Origin: Oscillospiraceae bacterium
GTDB taxonomy: Bacteria; Bacillota; Clostridia; Oscillospirales; Oscillospiraceae
Assembly: GCA_017452505.1 (NCBI GenBank)
Contig: JAFTMI010000027.1
Span: 48,203 to 112,202 of the forward strand
Length of the DNA stretch: 64,000 nucleotides
Reading direction: 5' to 3'
A program made the position numbers and the translations under genes. Shown piece after piece: positions 8,426-15,830 of the stretch (positions within the stretch are counted from its first letter, which is position 1; the number at the start of each line of letters is the position of its first letter). The notes under the pieces are model-generated. The model saw only the letters and a list, made by a program, of their open reading frames with translations, made no database searches and was not told the DNA's origin.

Positions 8426-9634
8426 ATGAAACGAATTCGTATCATCTGCCTAATTTTGGCCTGCGTTTGCCTGTTAGGTCTGACTGCCGCCGCTACGGAA
8501 GTGGACTGCGACAGCGTTTACTGCTTCACTGCCAAAGAATTTACCACGGAAGAAACACCTTTGTCCGGGGTTTGCATCACGGAGCTTCCCGATGCCGCCA
8601 CCGGCACTGTGATGCTGGGCAACCGCGTCCTGCGGGCCGGGGATATTCTCACCGCCGGTCAGCTGGAGCAGCTCTCCTTCCACCCTCTGCGCACCGAAGA
8701 AGACGCCCAGGCAACCATCAGCTACCTGCCCATTTATGAAAACCGGGTGGAAAAGACCGCCACCATGACCATTGCCATCCGGGGCAAGGAGGATAAAGCC
8801 CCCGTAGCCCAGGATCTGTCCATGGAGACCTATAAGAACCTGCCCAACGATGGTGTGCTGAAAGCCAGCGATCCCGAGGGGGAACAGCTTACCTTTACTG
8901 TGGTTCGCGGTCCGAAGCGGGGCAGTGTGGAGGTAAAGGCCGACGGCACCTTCACCTACACCCCTAAGAAGAATAAGGTGGGCATCGACTCCTTCACCTA
9001 CACCGCCGCCGATCCTGCCGGCAATGTATCCCGCACCGCAACTGTCACCATCCAGATTCTGAAGCCCTCCGACGGCCGGAAGTACACCGATACGGTTGGC
9101 CTTAACAGCCGCTTTGAGGCGGAATGGCTGCGAAACACCGGCCTGTTTGTGGGTGAGGAGGTGGGCGGCAATGCCTGTTTCTATCCCGATAAGACCGTCA
9201 CCCGTGAGGAGTTTCTCACCATGGTGGTAAAGCTCTTGGAGATCCCCGCAGGCAATGCAGATAGTATTGAACTGCCTGCGAACACCCCCGCCTGGCTGAA
9301 GCCTTATATGGTGGCTGCCCAGCGCAGCGGTCTGATGGCCGGCTGGCAGGATACGGCGGATCTTTCCCAGCCCATCACCGGCGCAGAGGCTGCGGTGATG
9401 CTGCAAAATGTTCTGGATCTAACCGTAAGCGCCGATGTGGTGGAGCAGACTGCCGCCAATGACACGGAGATCCCCACCTGGGCATATGCCAGCCTGACTG
9501 TGATGGCGGAAAACGGCATTAAGCTGGATGCCAACGCACCGCTGACCCGTGAGGCTGCGGCGGAGGCGCTGTATCAAGTGAACCTCATTGCCCCCGATGC
9601 CCCCGGTATGGCGGTCATCCGCATGCAGAAATAA
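8426..9634 (+). CDS. Secreted protein with cadherin/Ig-like domain and SLH-like tail
   Basis: A 402-residue exported protein. I chose the ATG at 8426 because of ACAGGAGG just upstream; the predicted signal peptide runs from MKRIRIICLILACVCLL to about residue 22. Around residues 125-210 lies a bacterial cadherin/Ig-like repeat with SDPEGEQLTFTV, GTFTYTPKKN and DSFTYTAADPAGN. The C-terminal 160 residues resemble degenerate S-layer-homology repeats (TREEFLTMVVKLLEIP, EAAVMLQNVLDL, LTREAAAEALYQV), which would attach it to cell-wall polymers. Function is probably cell-surface adhesion or structure; no catalytic motif is seen. Confidence 0.75.
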   Translation: MKRIRIICLILACVCLLGLTAAATEVDCDSVYCFTAKEFTTEETPLSGVCITELPDAATGTVMLGNRVLRAGDILTAGQLEQLSFHPLRTEEDAQATISYLPIYENRVEKTATMTIAIRGKEDKAPVAQDLSMETYKNLPNDGVLKASDPEGEQLTFTVVRGPKRGSVEVKADGTFTYTPKKNKVGIDSFTYTAADPAGNVSRTATVTIQILKPSDGRKYTDTVGLNSRFEAEWLRNTGLFVGEEVGGNACFYPDKTVTREEFLTMVVKLLEIPAGNADSIELPANTPAWLKPYMVAAQRSGLMAGWQDTADLSQPITGAEAAVMLQNVLDLTVSADVVEQTAANDTEIPTWAYASLTVMAENGIKLDANAPLTREAAAEALYQVNLIAPDAPGMAVIRMQK

Positions 9635-9635
9635 T

Positions 9636-9699
9636 CCCTCGTTTTCATTGCGAGGGGAAGCGCAAGAAACCCACCGGCAATGCCAGTGGGTTTCTTGCG
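9636..9699. terminator. Bidirectional terminator between convergent genes
   Basis: Two hairpins lie between the convergent Ig-like and CapA-like genes. The first is CCCTCG/CGAGGG at 9636-9656. The second is a longer stem pairing 9661-9674 with 9686-9699, with an additional inner GGC/GCC pair. Strong stem and position indicate termination in both directions, though the T runs are short. Confidence 0.7.
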
Positions 9700-10938
9700 T
9701 TATTCGCCTGCCACGCGGGCTTCAATTCTTTGGAGGGCATACTTCATTTTGGCATAGGTTTCTGCTGTCACCTTGTCCAAATATCCGCTTTCATAGGCGG
9801 CCATGGTTTCTTTCAAACGCACCACCTTAAGGGGCTTATTCTCTTCACTTACGGTAAAGATGGGAGTGTAGGTGCAGTTTGTGATCCTGGCATCGCCGGA
9901 TTTATGATCCTTGGTGATCTCCAAGTCCAGCACGATGGAATACTCCGAACCGGACCGGGAGGCATCGGAGAAGAAATCACCCAAAGAATAGGCCAGCACC
10001 TTGCCGGTTTCCGGGTTGAAGTCCACCTTCTGCACATAGTGGGAATGGGTGCCGAGAATGGCGTCCACATCATGGGACTGCAGCAGCTCCACAATGGCTT
10101 CCTGGCTGGGGCTGATGGTGTTGTTGAACTCACTGCCCCAGTGGAGCAGCGCCACCATAATATCCGGTTTTTCTTTCTTGGCGGCACCTATAATGGAAGA
10201 GATTTTCTCTGTATCCACCACCTGGTAGGCGCTGTCATAGTCCGTATACAGCACATTCACGCAGTTTTCACTGCCCACAGGCAGCGCCATGCCGTCCATG
10301 CCCTTGGTAAATGCCACAAAGGCAATGCGAATGCCTTGCACATTCTTGATGGTATAGCCCTTACCGGCCTTAAAATCCTTGTTGGTGGCATAAGCACCCA
10401 CAGGCTCCATGCCTGCGGCGGTGATGCCGTTTAAGGAAGTGGCAAGTCCGGAAATGCCCTTGTTGATGGAGTAGGAATTGGCCATCTGCACCAGGTCAAT
10501 GCCCATACTGCCCATAGCCTCGGCCAAGGCTTGGGGGGCAGAGCCACCTGCACCATAGGGCTCACCGCAGAGGTTGCCCTCAAAATTGATGGAGGCCACA
10601 TCCGCCTTGGCCAGCAAATGGGCTACATCCAAAAAGGCTTCTGTATAGCCGGCTGCATCGCCGGCGCCCACGGTTTTATCGTTCACATTCAGGTCGCCTG
10701 CCGCCGCATAGTGGATCACGGTTTTGGAGGGCTTGGTTTCGGCTGTGGCAGCAGTAGTGGCCGGAGTTGTTCCCTGGGTAGGGACTGTGGTACTGACTGT
10801 GGGGTCAGCCGGAGCGGGGTCTTTGCCGGAAATGCTGAAAATCAGCACGCCGCAAACGATCAGCACGGTGGCTGCAATCAACAGCCGAATTGGCAATTTT
10901 GTGACTTTTTTCGGCGGTCTGCGCCGGGGTTTCTCCAT
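9700..10938 (-). CDS. CapA-family protein (metallophosphatase-like, membrane anchored)
   Basis: A 412-residue protein related to CapA of poly-gamma-glutamate synthesis. The ATG at 10938 is preceded by AAAGGAGG. After a basic N-terminus comes one membrane helix (about 20-42), a Pro/Thr-rich linker (about 45-80), then the CapA domain with GDLNVNDK, NFEGNL, LLHWGSEF, LGTHSHYVQ and YSLGDFF in family order. No capB or capC is adjacent, so poly-gamma-glutamate synthesis is not implied. Many clostridial genomes carry stand-alone CapA-like proteins of unknown role at the cell surface. Confidence 0.85.
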   Translation of the reverse strand: MEKPRRRPPKKVTKLPIRLLIAATVLIVCGVLIFSISGKDPAPADPTVSTTVPTQGTTPATTAATAETKPSKTVIHYAAAGDLNVNDKTVGAGDAAGYTEAFLDVAHLLAKADVASINFEGNLCGEPYGAGGSAPQALAEAMGSMGIDLVQMANSYSINKGISGLATSLNGITAAGMEPVGAYATNKDFKAGKGYTIKNVQGIRIAFVAFTKGMDGMALPVGSENCVNVLYTDYDSAYQVVDTEKISSIIGAAKKEKPDIMVALLHWGSEFNNTISPSQEAIVELLQSHDVDAILGTHSHYVQKVDFNPETGKVLAYSLGDFFSDASRSGSEYSIVLDLEITKDHKSGDARITNCTYTPIFTVSEENKPLKVVRLKETMAAYESGYLDKVTAETYAKMKYALQRIEARVAGE

Positions 10939-10970
10939 GGGAACACCTCCTTTACTCAAATTATGTAGCT

Positions 10971-10999
10971 ATTTTACACCATTTTTCTCCGTTGCACAA
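10971..10999 (-). promoter_or_regulatory. Probable promoter of the CapA-like gene
   Basis: On the minus strand TTGTGC (10994-10999) and TAAAAT (10971-10976) are 17 bases apart, 32 bases before the start codon. The -35 match is weak. Confidence 0.5.
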
Positions 11000-11052
11000 G
11001 TACCAAACCTTTACATAAGGGGAAAATTAAGATAAAATAAGAAAAAACCCGG

Positions 11053-11083
11053 TTCGTAGGGGAGGGATACCATCCCTCCCGAA
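11053..11083. repeat. Palindromic repeat family 1, half copy
   Basis: A TTCGTAGGGG end followed by a GGGAGGGATA / TATCCCTCCC-type palindrome. It is a half-length copy of the element seen in two-palindrome form at 12061, 17924, 25466, 34282, 42521 and 50492. It lies between the CapA-like promoter and gluQ. Confidence 0.75.
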
Positions 11084-11125
11084 TATAATAACAAAGAAAC
11101 TTGTTATGTAATTATTGGTGACTAT

Positions 11126-12055
11126 ATGAACAAAATCTTTACACCTCCCGTGGGTCGATTTGCCCCCACGCCCTCCGGGCGAATGCACCTGGGCAATGTG
11201 TTTGCGGCGCTGATCGCCTGGCTTTCCGTCAAGTCCCGGGGCGGCTACCTGATCCTGCGTATGGAGGACTTAGACACCCAGCGGACAAGCGCGGAATTTG
11301 CCGACCTTTTGCGGTCAGATCTGCGGTGGCTGGGTCTTGACTGGGACTTGGAAACCGACCCCCAAAGCCAGCGCTCGGCAATTTATGACCAATATTTTCA
11401 AAAATTGGAGCAAATGGGTCTGCTCTACCCCTGCTACTGCACCCGCAGCCAGCTGCATAGTGTAAATGCCCCCCATCTGTCCGACGGCACTTATGTGTAT
11501 GCGGGCACTTGCCGAAATCTCACGGAAGCGCAAAAAGCCGCCTTTGGCAGAGCCCCTGCCTGGCGGGTAAAAGTTCCGGACAGAATATGGACCGTCGAGG
11601 ACCTGGCCCAAGGCACTTATACGGAGAATTTGTTAAGCGATTGCGGCGACTTTGTGGTGCGCAGAGCCGATGGGGTGTATGTGTACCAGCTGGCGGTGAC
11701 GGTGGACGATGGCGAAGCCGGGGTCACAGAGGTGGTCCGGGGTATGGATTTGCTCAGCTCCGCCCCCCGGCAGATGTATTTGCAGGAGCTTTTCGGCTTT
11801 CAGCACCCGGCATACGGCCATGTGCCCATGCTTTTAGCCCCGGACGGCCGGCGGCTCAGCAAGCGGGATAAGGATATGGACTTAGGCTTTTTGCAGGCAC
11901 ATACCACCCCGGAAGCCCTTTTGGGGCTACTCGGCTATGCTTGCGGTATTCTTAACAAGCAAGCCCCCATCTCCGCCAAGGAACTGTCCGCTGAATTCAG
12001 CTGGAACAAGCTAAAGCCCCAAGACATTTACCTGGATATTTCCTCTTTGCTGTAA
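11126..12055 (+). CDS. gluQ: Glutamyl-Q tRNA(Asp) synthetase
   Basis: A 309-residue truncated glutamyl-tRNA synthetase paralogue (YadB/GluQRS type). By family knowledge it attaches glutamate to queuosine in the anticodon of tRNA(Asp). It keeps the class I catalytic core: HIGH-like APTPSGRMHLGN near residue 13, and a KMSKS-like RRLSKRDKD near 245. It ends soon after, so the anticodon-binding domain of true GltX is missing. The zinc site expected in this family is visible as YPCYCTR followed by TYVYAGTC. The ribosome binding site is weak (TTGGTGA). Confidence 0.88.
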   Translation: MNKIFTPPVGRFAPTPSGRMHLGNVFAALIAWLSVKSRGGYLILRMEDLDTQRTSAEFADLLRSDLRWLGLDWDLETDPQSQRSAIYDQYFQKLEQMGLLYPCYCTRSQLHSVNAPHLSDGTYVYAGTCRNLTEAQKAAFGRAPAWRVKVPDRIWTVEDLAQGTYTENLLSDCGDFVVRRADGVYVYQLAVTVDDGEAGVTEVVRGMDLLSSAPRQMYLQELFGFQHPAYGHVPMLLAPDGRRLSKRDKDMDLGFLQAHTTPEALLGLLGYACGILNKQAPISAKELSAEFSWNKLKPQDIYLDISSLL

Positions 12056-12060
12056 CCCTC

Positions 12061-12150
12061 TTGTAGGGGAGGCATAATATGCCTCCCGGATGTGCCGTCA
12101 AAGAACCATCTTCGATGGTTACGGGAGGGATGATATCCCTCCCCTACAAC
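12061..12150. repeat. Palindromic repeat family 1, full two-palindrome copy
   Basis: A 90-base element beginning TTGTAGGGGAGG and ending CCTCCCCTACAA. Each end is itself a palindrome (GAGGCATAATATGCCTC and GAGGGATGATATCCCTC), and the middle contains a small AACCATC/GATGGTT hairpin. It could fold as two or three short hairpins or as one long stem. It begins six bases after the gluQ stop. Confidence 0.85.
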
Positions 12151-12158
12151 ATTGCGGC

Positions 12159-12186
12159 TTGCTTTTTTAGAAAAATTTGGTAGAAT
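12159..12186 (+). promoter_or_regulatory. Promoter of the nucleotidyltransferase gene
   Basis: TTGCTT (12159-12164) and TAGAAT (12181-12186) are 16 bases apart, starting directly after a family-1 repeat. The arrangement closely resembles the pheB promoter at 42631-42658, which also follows such a repeat. Confidence 0.65.
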
Positions 12187-12216
12187 AGAGTTATCATAAT
12201 TTTGGAGGTACATATT

Positions 12217-13143
12217 ATGAACAAACCCGTTCTTGTGGTACTGGCAGCCGGTATGGGCAGCCGTTACGGCGGTCTGAAGCAGATCGACCCCGTTGGTAGC
12301 CACGGCGAAGCAATTTTGGACTACTCCCTCTTTGATGCCCATGAAGCCGGTTTTGAAACCGCCGTTATCATCATCAAGGACATGATCAAAAAGGACTTTA
12401 TGGACACTGTGGGCAAGCGCCTGGAAAAGTGCCCCATGGAGATCCGCTACGCATTCCAGGAGCTGGAGAAGATCCCTGCAGGCTGCGAGATCCCCGCAGA
12501 GCGCACCAAGCCCTGGGGCACCAGCCACGCAGTGCTCTGCGCCAAGGAAGAGATCGGCAACGCTCCCTTTGCAGTGGTCAATGCCGACGATTACTACGGC
12601 AAGCAGGCTTACAAGGAACTGTACAACTTCCTGTCCAAGATCCAAGACCCCGCTTCCTGCGACTACTGCATGGTGGGCTACCGGCTGGGCAATACCGTCA
12701 CCGACCACGGCTCTGTAGCCCGCGGTGTCTGCGCCACCGATGAAAACAGCTACCTGACCGACATCGTAGAGCGCACCAAGATCGAAAAGTACGAAGGCGG
12801 CATCCACTTCACCGAAGATGACGGCGCTACCTGGACCGATGTGGACGCAGATACCCCTGTTTCCATGAATATGTGGGGTCTGACCCCCGGCTTTATTGCC
12901 GAGGTGGAGAAGGATTTCCCCCGTTTCTTCAAGGAAGAAGTCCCTGCTAACCCCGCAAAGTCTGAAATGTTCCTGCCCATGACCGTGGGTCAGCTTTTGC
13001 ACGCAGGCAAGGCCACCGTCAAGGTGCTGCGCACTGCCGATAAGTGGTACGGCGTGACCTATGCTGCCGACAAGCCCCAGGTGGTAGCAGCACTGAAGGA
13101 ACTGGCTGCCAAGGGCGCATACCCCGACGGACTTTGGAAATAA
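12217..13143 (+). CDS. Sugar-phosphate nucleotidyltransferase family protein
   Basis: A 308-residue NTP_transferase-fold protein. The N-terminus VLAAGMGSRYGGLKQIDPVG is the nucleotide-binding signature of sugar-1-phosphate nucleotidylyltransferases, and AVVNADDYYGKQAY is the metal-binding Asp-containing loop. The ATG at 12217 has TTGGAGG ten bases upstream. It is a single-gene unit behind its own promoter. Stand-alone proteins of this type are common in Clostridia and usually annotated only to family level; the sugar and nucleotide cannot be assigned. Pronounced synonymous-codon bias towards C-ending codons suggests good expression. Confidence 0.85.
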   Translation: MNKPVLVVLAAGMGSRYGGLKQIDPVGSHGEAILDYSLFDAHEAGFETAVIIIKDMIKKDFMDTVGKRLEKCPMEIRYAFQELEKIPAGCEIPAERTKPWGTSHAVLCAKEEIGNAPFAVVNADDYYGKQAYKELYNFLSKIQDPASCDYCMVGYRLGNTVTDHGSVARGVCATDENSYLTDIVERTKIEKYEGGIHFTEDDGATWTDVDADTPVSMNMWGLTPGFIAEVEKDFPRFFKEEVPANPAKSEMFLPMTVGQLLHAGKATVKVLRTADKWYGVTYAADKPQVVAALKELAAKGAYPDGLWK

Positions 13144-13224
13144 TTTTTCGAACCTTTTTTCATAATCGGAATATCTTGGAATGAGCGGTCAATCACCGCG
13201 AATAAATTTCGGAGGTATCTGATT

Positions 13225-13368
13225 ATGTGTAACAACGGTTTCTGCGGCGGTAATATTTGCTGGATCATCCTGATCATCCTGTTGCTGTGCAACTGCGGCG
13301 GCAACGGCCTGGTCGGCAACAACAACGGCTGCGGCTGTGGCTGCAACGATAACTGCGGCTGCTGCTAA
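13225..13368 (+). CDS. 47-residue Cys/Gly/Asn-rich small protein
   Basis: A small gene preceded by GGAGGT eight bases before its ATG. The peptide has 11 cysteines (positions 2, 7, 12, 22, 24, 36, 38, 40, 44, 46, 47), a hydrophobic core of about ten residues (WIILIILLLC, 13-22) and a Gly/Asn-rich C-terminal half with CGCGC and CGCC. The layout of a polar head, short membrane-like stretch and Cys/Gly-rich tail recalls small spore-coat or YjcZ-type peptides and metal-binding peptides, but I do not recognise a family. No processing or export genes are adjacent. Confidence 0.7.
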   Translation: MCNNGFCGGNICWIILIILLLCNCGGNGLVGNNNGCGCGCNDNCGCC

Positions 13369-13564
13369 TTTAAATAAGCATAACCGTTGATTAGATCGTC
13401 TTCGGTTGTCAGCGGATTTTTTGACCCAGCTTCGCGGTTTGTAAAACTTGAAATACACAAAGTATGTCTTCGTTTTCCAAACCTTAATCTGTGCCAAAAT
13501 CTCTCGCCGGCAACTCTCGCCGACTGAATCACCGGCTATGCAGAAAATCTTCTAAAGAAACATT

Positions 13565-13597
13565 TTGCCCGGGTGGAAAACCACCCGGGCAACATTT
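13565..13597. repeat. 33-bp hairpin repeat, left copy
   Basis: A perfect hairpin, TTGCCCGGGTGG / CCACCCGGGCAA around AAAA, followed by CATTT. The same 33 bases recur at 14191-14223 in the same orientation. The left copy overlaps the stop codon of the leftward gene and may work as its terminator, although the T tract is poor. Confidence 0.85.
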
Positions 13598-13910
13598 ATT
13601 TTCCGGAAAATTGCTGTCCGTACCAAAACATCAAACGGCAAAGCTCCCTCTCCATATCCATATAGCAGCGAATGATACATTCCACATCCTCGTCCTCATC
13701 CACTACACCCAATCTGTCGCACAGACGGTCATAGGCATCCCGCATTTTTCCATACAACACCATACACTTAGCACCGTCAGCAAAGGCATTTTCCACCCCC
13801 GGCATTCGCCACGGTTCTAAAACGTGACAGGTCAAAGATTCATATACCTGTTCCCACAAATCTGTTTTTATAAAAACCCCACCTTTCTGATAGTGTTCGT
13901 ATGTGAACAC
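13596..13910 (-). CDS. Small acidic protein of unknown function, divergent from XRE regulator
   Basis: About 104 residues if the GTG at 13910 is used; the start is uncertain because no convincing ribosome binding site exists, and an upstream TTG (13952) in the same frame overlaps the likely -35 box. The sequence is rich in acidic residues and Cys (VVDEDEDVECIIRCYMDM) and appears all-helical. I do not recognise the family. It is transcribed away from the XRE regulator, with a 24-bp palindrome overlapping its putative start. Confidence 0.55.
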   Translation of the reverse strand: MFTYEHYQKGGVFIKTDLWEQVYESLTCHVLEPWRMPGVENAFADGAKCMVLYGKMRDAYDRLCDRLGVVDEDEDVECIIRCYMDMERELCRLMFWYGQQFSGK

Positions 13911-13913
13911 TAT
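13890..13913. promoter_or_regulatory. 24-bp perfect palindrome, likely operator
   Basis: Arms ATAGTGTTC and GAACACTAT around the six bases GTATGT. It lies just downstream of a putative leftward promoter (TTGCTT 13947-13952, TAAAAT 13924-13929, 17-base spacer) and between the two divergent genes. A binding site for the adjacent XRE protein is the natural inference. Confidence 0.65.
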
Positions 13914-13972
13914 TCCTTTCTTGATTTTACGGCAATAATAGAGAAAAAGCAAGTAAAAAGAGGGGTGTTGGT

Positions 13973-14185
13973 ATGATAAAATATGATCGACTTTGGGAAA
14001 CTATGAAAGCCCGGGGAATTACGCAATACGATCTATACACCCACTACAATGTGAATCGCTCTCAAATCAACAGATTGCGTCAAAACAAAAATGTGGAAGT
14101 CAACACGATTGATAAGCTGTGCAATATTCTCCAATGCTCTGTTGAGGAAATTATGGAGCATTTCCACGATGATAATAAATTTTAA
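13973..14185 (+). CDS. XRE-family (Cro/CI) transcriptional regulator
   Basis: A 70-residue single helix-turn-helix protein of the Cro/CI type. The HTH spans about residues 14-55, with GITQYDLYTHYNVNRSQINR as the recognition region and the family-typical ending VNTIDKLCNILQCSVEEIMEH. AGAGGGG precedes the ATG. It diverges from a small unknown gene with a palindromic operator in between, a layout like toxin-antitoxin or phage-type control units, though no toxin domain is recognised in the partner. Confidence 0.88.
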   Translation: MIKYDRLWETMKARGITQYDLYTHYNVNRSQINRLRQNKNVEVNTIDKLCNILQCSVEEIMEHFHDDNKF

Positions 14186-14190
14186 TCAAA

Positions 14191-14223
14191 TTGCCCGGGT
14201 GGAAAACCACCCGGGCAACATTT
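14191..14223. repeat. 33-bp hairpin repeat, right copy
   Basis: Identical to 13565-13597 and in the same orientation, six bases after the XRE gene stop. Together the two copies bracket the divergent gene pair (659 bp from end to end). Confidence 0.85.
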
Positions 14224-14265
14224 TACACAAATTACAATCTTCTACACAATGCTGCACCCCCGGAC

Positions 14266-14379
14266 AATGCGCCCGGAGGGGTACATAGGGGAGGGGCGTT
14301 TCGCAAGCGGGAGTTGCGGCTCAGCCCCTCCCCTATGGCGCATTCTTTGGGTACTTTCTTGGCGCAACAAGAAAGTACC
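14266..14379. repeat. Two palindromic intergenic elements
   Basis: First, an inverted repeat with left arm AATGCGCC (14266-14273) plus CATAGGGGAGGGGC (14284-14297) and right arm 14324-14344; the left arm carries a ten-base insertion. Second, a perfect 12-bp stem GGTACTTTCTTG / CAAGAAAGTACC (14350-14361, 14368-14379) with a six-base loop. Neither has a T tract, so they look like REP-type repeats rather than terminators. This spacer holds no gene. Confidence 0.65.
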
Positions 14380-14402
14380 GCCACCGGCAGGTATTCCTAA
14401 AA

Positions 14403-14430
14403 AAGCCCCGCCTTTTGGTGGGGCTTTTTG
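14403..14430 (-). terminator. Terminator of the NfnAB-like operon
   Basis: Hairpin AAAAGCCCC / GGGGCTTTT on the minus strand directly after the stop of the leftward gene ending at 14432, with a T run on that strand. Confidence 0.85.
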
Positions 14431-14431
14431 C

Positions 14432-15817
14432 TTACTTGTCCTGCAAATACTTATCGATGGCAGCGGCGGCCTTCTTGCCGGCGCCCATTGCCAGGATAAC
14501 GGTGGCAGCGCCGGTAACAGCATCGCCGCCGGCGAACACGCCGTCACGGGTGGTCATCTCGTCCTCATTGACGATGAGGCCGCCCTTGCGGTTGGTTTCC
14601 AGACCGGGGGTGGTAGACCGGATCAGCGGGTTGGGGCTGGTGCCCAAGCTCATAATCACAGTATCCACATCCAGCACGAACTCAGAACCGGGAACCTCGA
14701 TGGGACGGCGGCGGCCGGAAGCATCGGGCTCACCCAACTCCATACGGATGCAGTTCATACCGCAGACGCGGCCATCCTCGTCGCCGATGATGGAAGTGGG
14801 GTTGCACAGGGTCTTAAACTCGATGCCCTCTTCCTTGGCGTGGTGCTGCTCTTCCAGACGGGCGGGCATCTCAGCCTCACCGCGGCGGTAAACAACATAA
14901 ACATGTTCAGCGCCCAGACGCATCGCGCAGCGGGCAGCGTCCATTGCCACGTTACCGCCACCCACAACAGCAACTGCCTTGGACTTGATGACGGGAGTAT
15001 CGTAATTCTCGTCGTAAGCCTTCATCAGATTGGTACGGGTCAGATACTCGTTGGCGGACATAACTCCCTTGAGGGATTCACCGGGAATGTTCATAAACAT
15101 GGGCAGACCTGCGCCGGAGCCCACAAACACAGCCTTGAAGCCCATGTCGAACAGCTCGTCGATGGTGAGCACTCTGCCGATAACCATATTGGTCATCACT
15201 GTCACGCCCTGGGCCTCCAGCTTGCTGATTTCGTTGGCAACGATGGCCTTGGGCAGACGGAACTCGGGGATGCCGTAAACCAGCACGCCGCCGGCGGTAT
15301 GGAGAGCCTCGAACATAGTGACCTCATAGCCCCGCTTGGCCAAATCGGAAGCAGCGGTCATACCGGCAGGGCCGGAACCCACAACGGCCACCTTCTTGCC
15401 GTTGGACTCGACCTTCTCGGGCATTGCGTTCACATTCTCCCGGTACCAGTCAGCAACGAAGCGCTCCAGGCGGCCGATAGCAACGGGCTCACCCTTGATG
15501 CCGCGAACACACTTGGCCTCGCACTGGGTCTCCTGGGGGCAAACACGGCCGGAAAGAGCGGGCAGCGCATTGGTGGAGGTGATGACCTCGTAAGCGGCCT
15601 TGAAGTCGCCTTCCTGGACCTTCTTAATAAACTCGGGGATACGCACGTTAACGGGGCAACCCTCTACGCAAGCGGGCTTCTTACAGCCTAAGCAGCGGTT
15701 TGCCTCTTCGATAGCCATTTCGGCGGTGTAGCCGATGGCAACTTCCTTAAAGTTCCGGGCACGAACCTTGGGGTCCTGCTCAGGCATAGGAGTTTTTGTC
15801 AGTGTCATATTAGCCAT
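14432..15817 (-). CDS. nfnB: NfnB-like / GltA-family NADPH-binding flavoprotein
   Basis: A 461-residue protein homologous to the small subunit of glutamate synthase. The N-terminus carries Cys motifs for two [4Fe-4S] clusters (CLGCKKPACVEGCP near 42-55 and CPQETQCEAKC near 95). Two Rossmann sites follow: VAVVGSGPAGMTAASDLA near 147 (FAD) and VAVVGGGNVAMDAARCAMR near 285 (NADPH). No glutamate synthase large subunit is nearby, and the gene lies 13 bases after a dihydroorotate-dehydrogenase-electron-transfer-like gene. That pairing matches NfnAB, the electron-bifurcating ferredoxin:NADP+ oxidoreductase of anaerobes. Automated annotation may call it glutamate synthase. Confidence 0.8.
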   Translation of the reverse strand: MANMTLTKTPMPEQDPKVRARNFKEVAIGYTAEMAIEEANRCLGCKKPACVEGCPVNVRIPEFIKKVQEGDFKAAYEVITSTNALPALSGRVCPQETQCEAKCVRGIKGEPVAIGRLERFVADWYRENVNAMPEKVESNGKKVAVVGSGPAGMTAASDLAKRGYEVTMFEALHTAGGVLVYGIPEFRLPKAIVANEISKLEAQGVTVMTNMVIGRVLTIDELFDMGFKAVFVGSGAGLPMFMNIPGESLKGVMSANEYLTRTNLMKAYDENYDTPVIKSKAVAVVGGGNVAMDAARCAMRLGAEHVYVVYRRGEAEMPARLEEQHHAKEEGIEFKTLCNPTSIIGDEDGRVCGMNCIRMELGEPDASGRRRPIEVPGSEFVLDVDTVIMSLGTSPNPLIRSTTPGLETNRKGGLIVNEDEMTTRDGVFAGGDAVTGAATVILAMGAGKKAAAAIDKYLQDK

Positions 15818-15830
15818 TTTTTCTTCCTCC

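Noticed and set aside
13890-13913. The 24-bp palindrome as a LexA box
   Set aside because: The arms are GTTC-N6-GAAC, the reverse of the CGAAC-N4-GTTCG order known for Firmicute LexA; an XRE operator fits better.
14249-15691. A 480-codon open frame antisense to the NfnB-like gene
   Set aside because: Its length is a by-product of codon bias on the other strand; the protein is low-complexity and unlike any family.
14432-15817. Assignment as glutamate synthase small subunit
   Set aside because: No large subunit is nearby and the adjacent subunit matches the NfnA type, so NfnB is the better reading.
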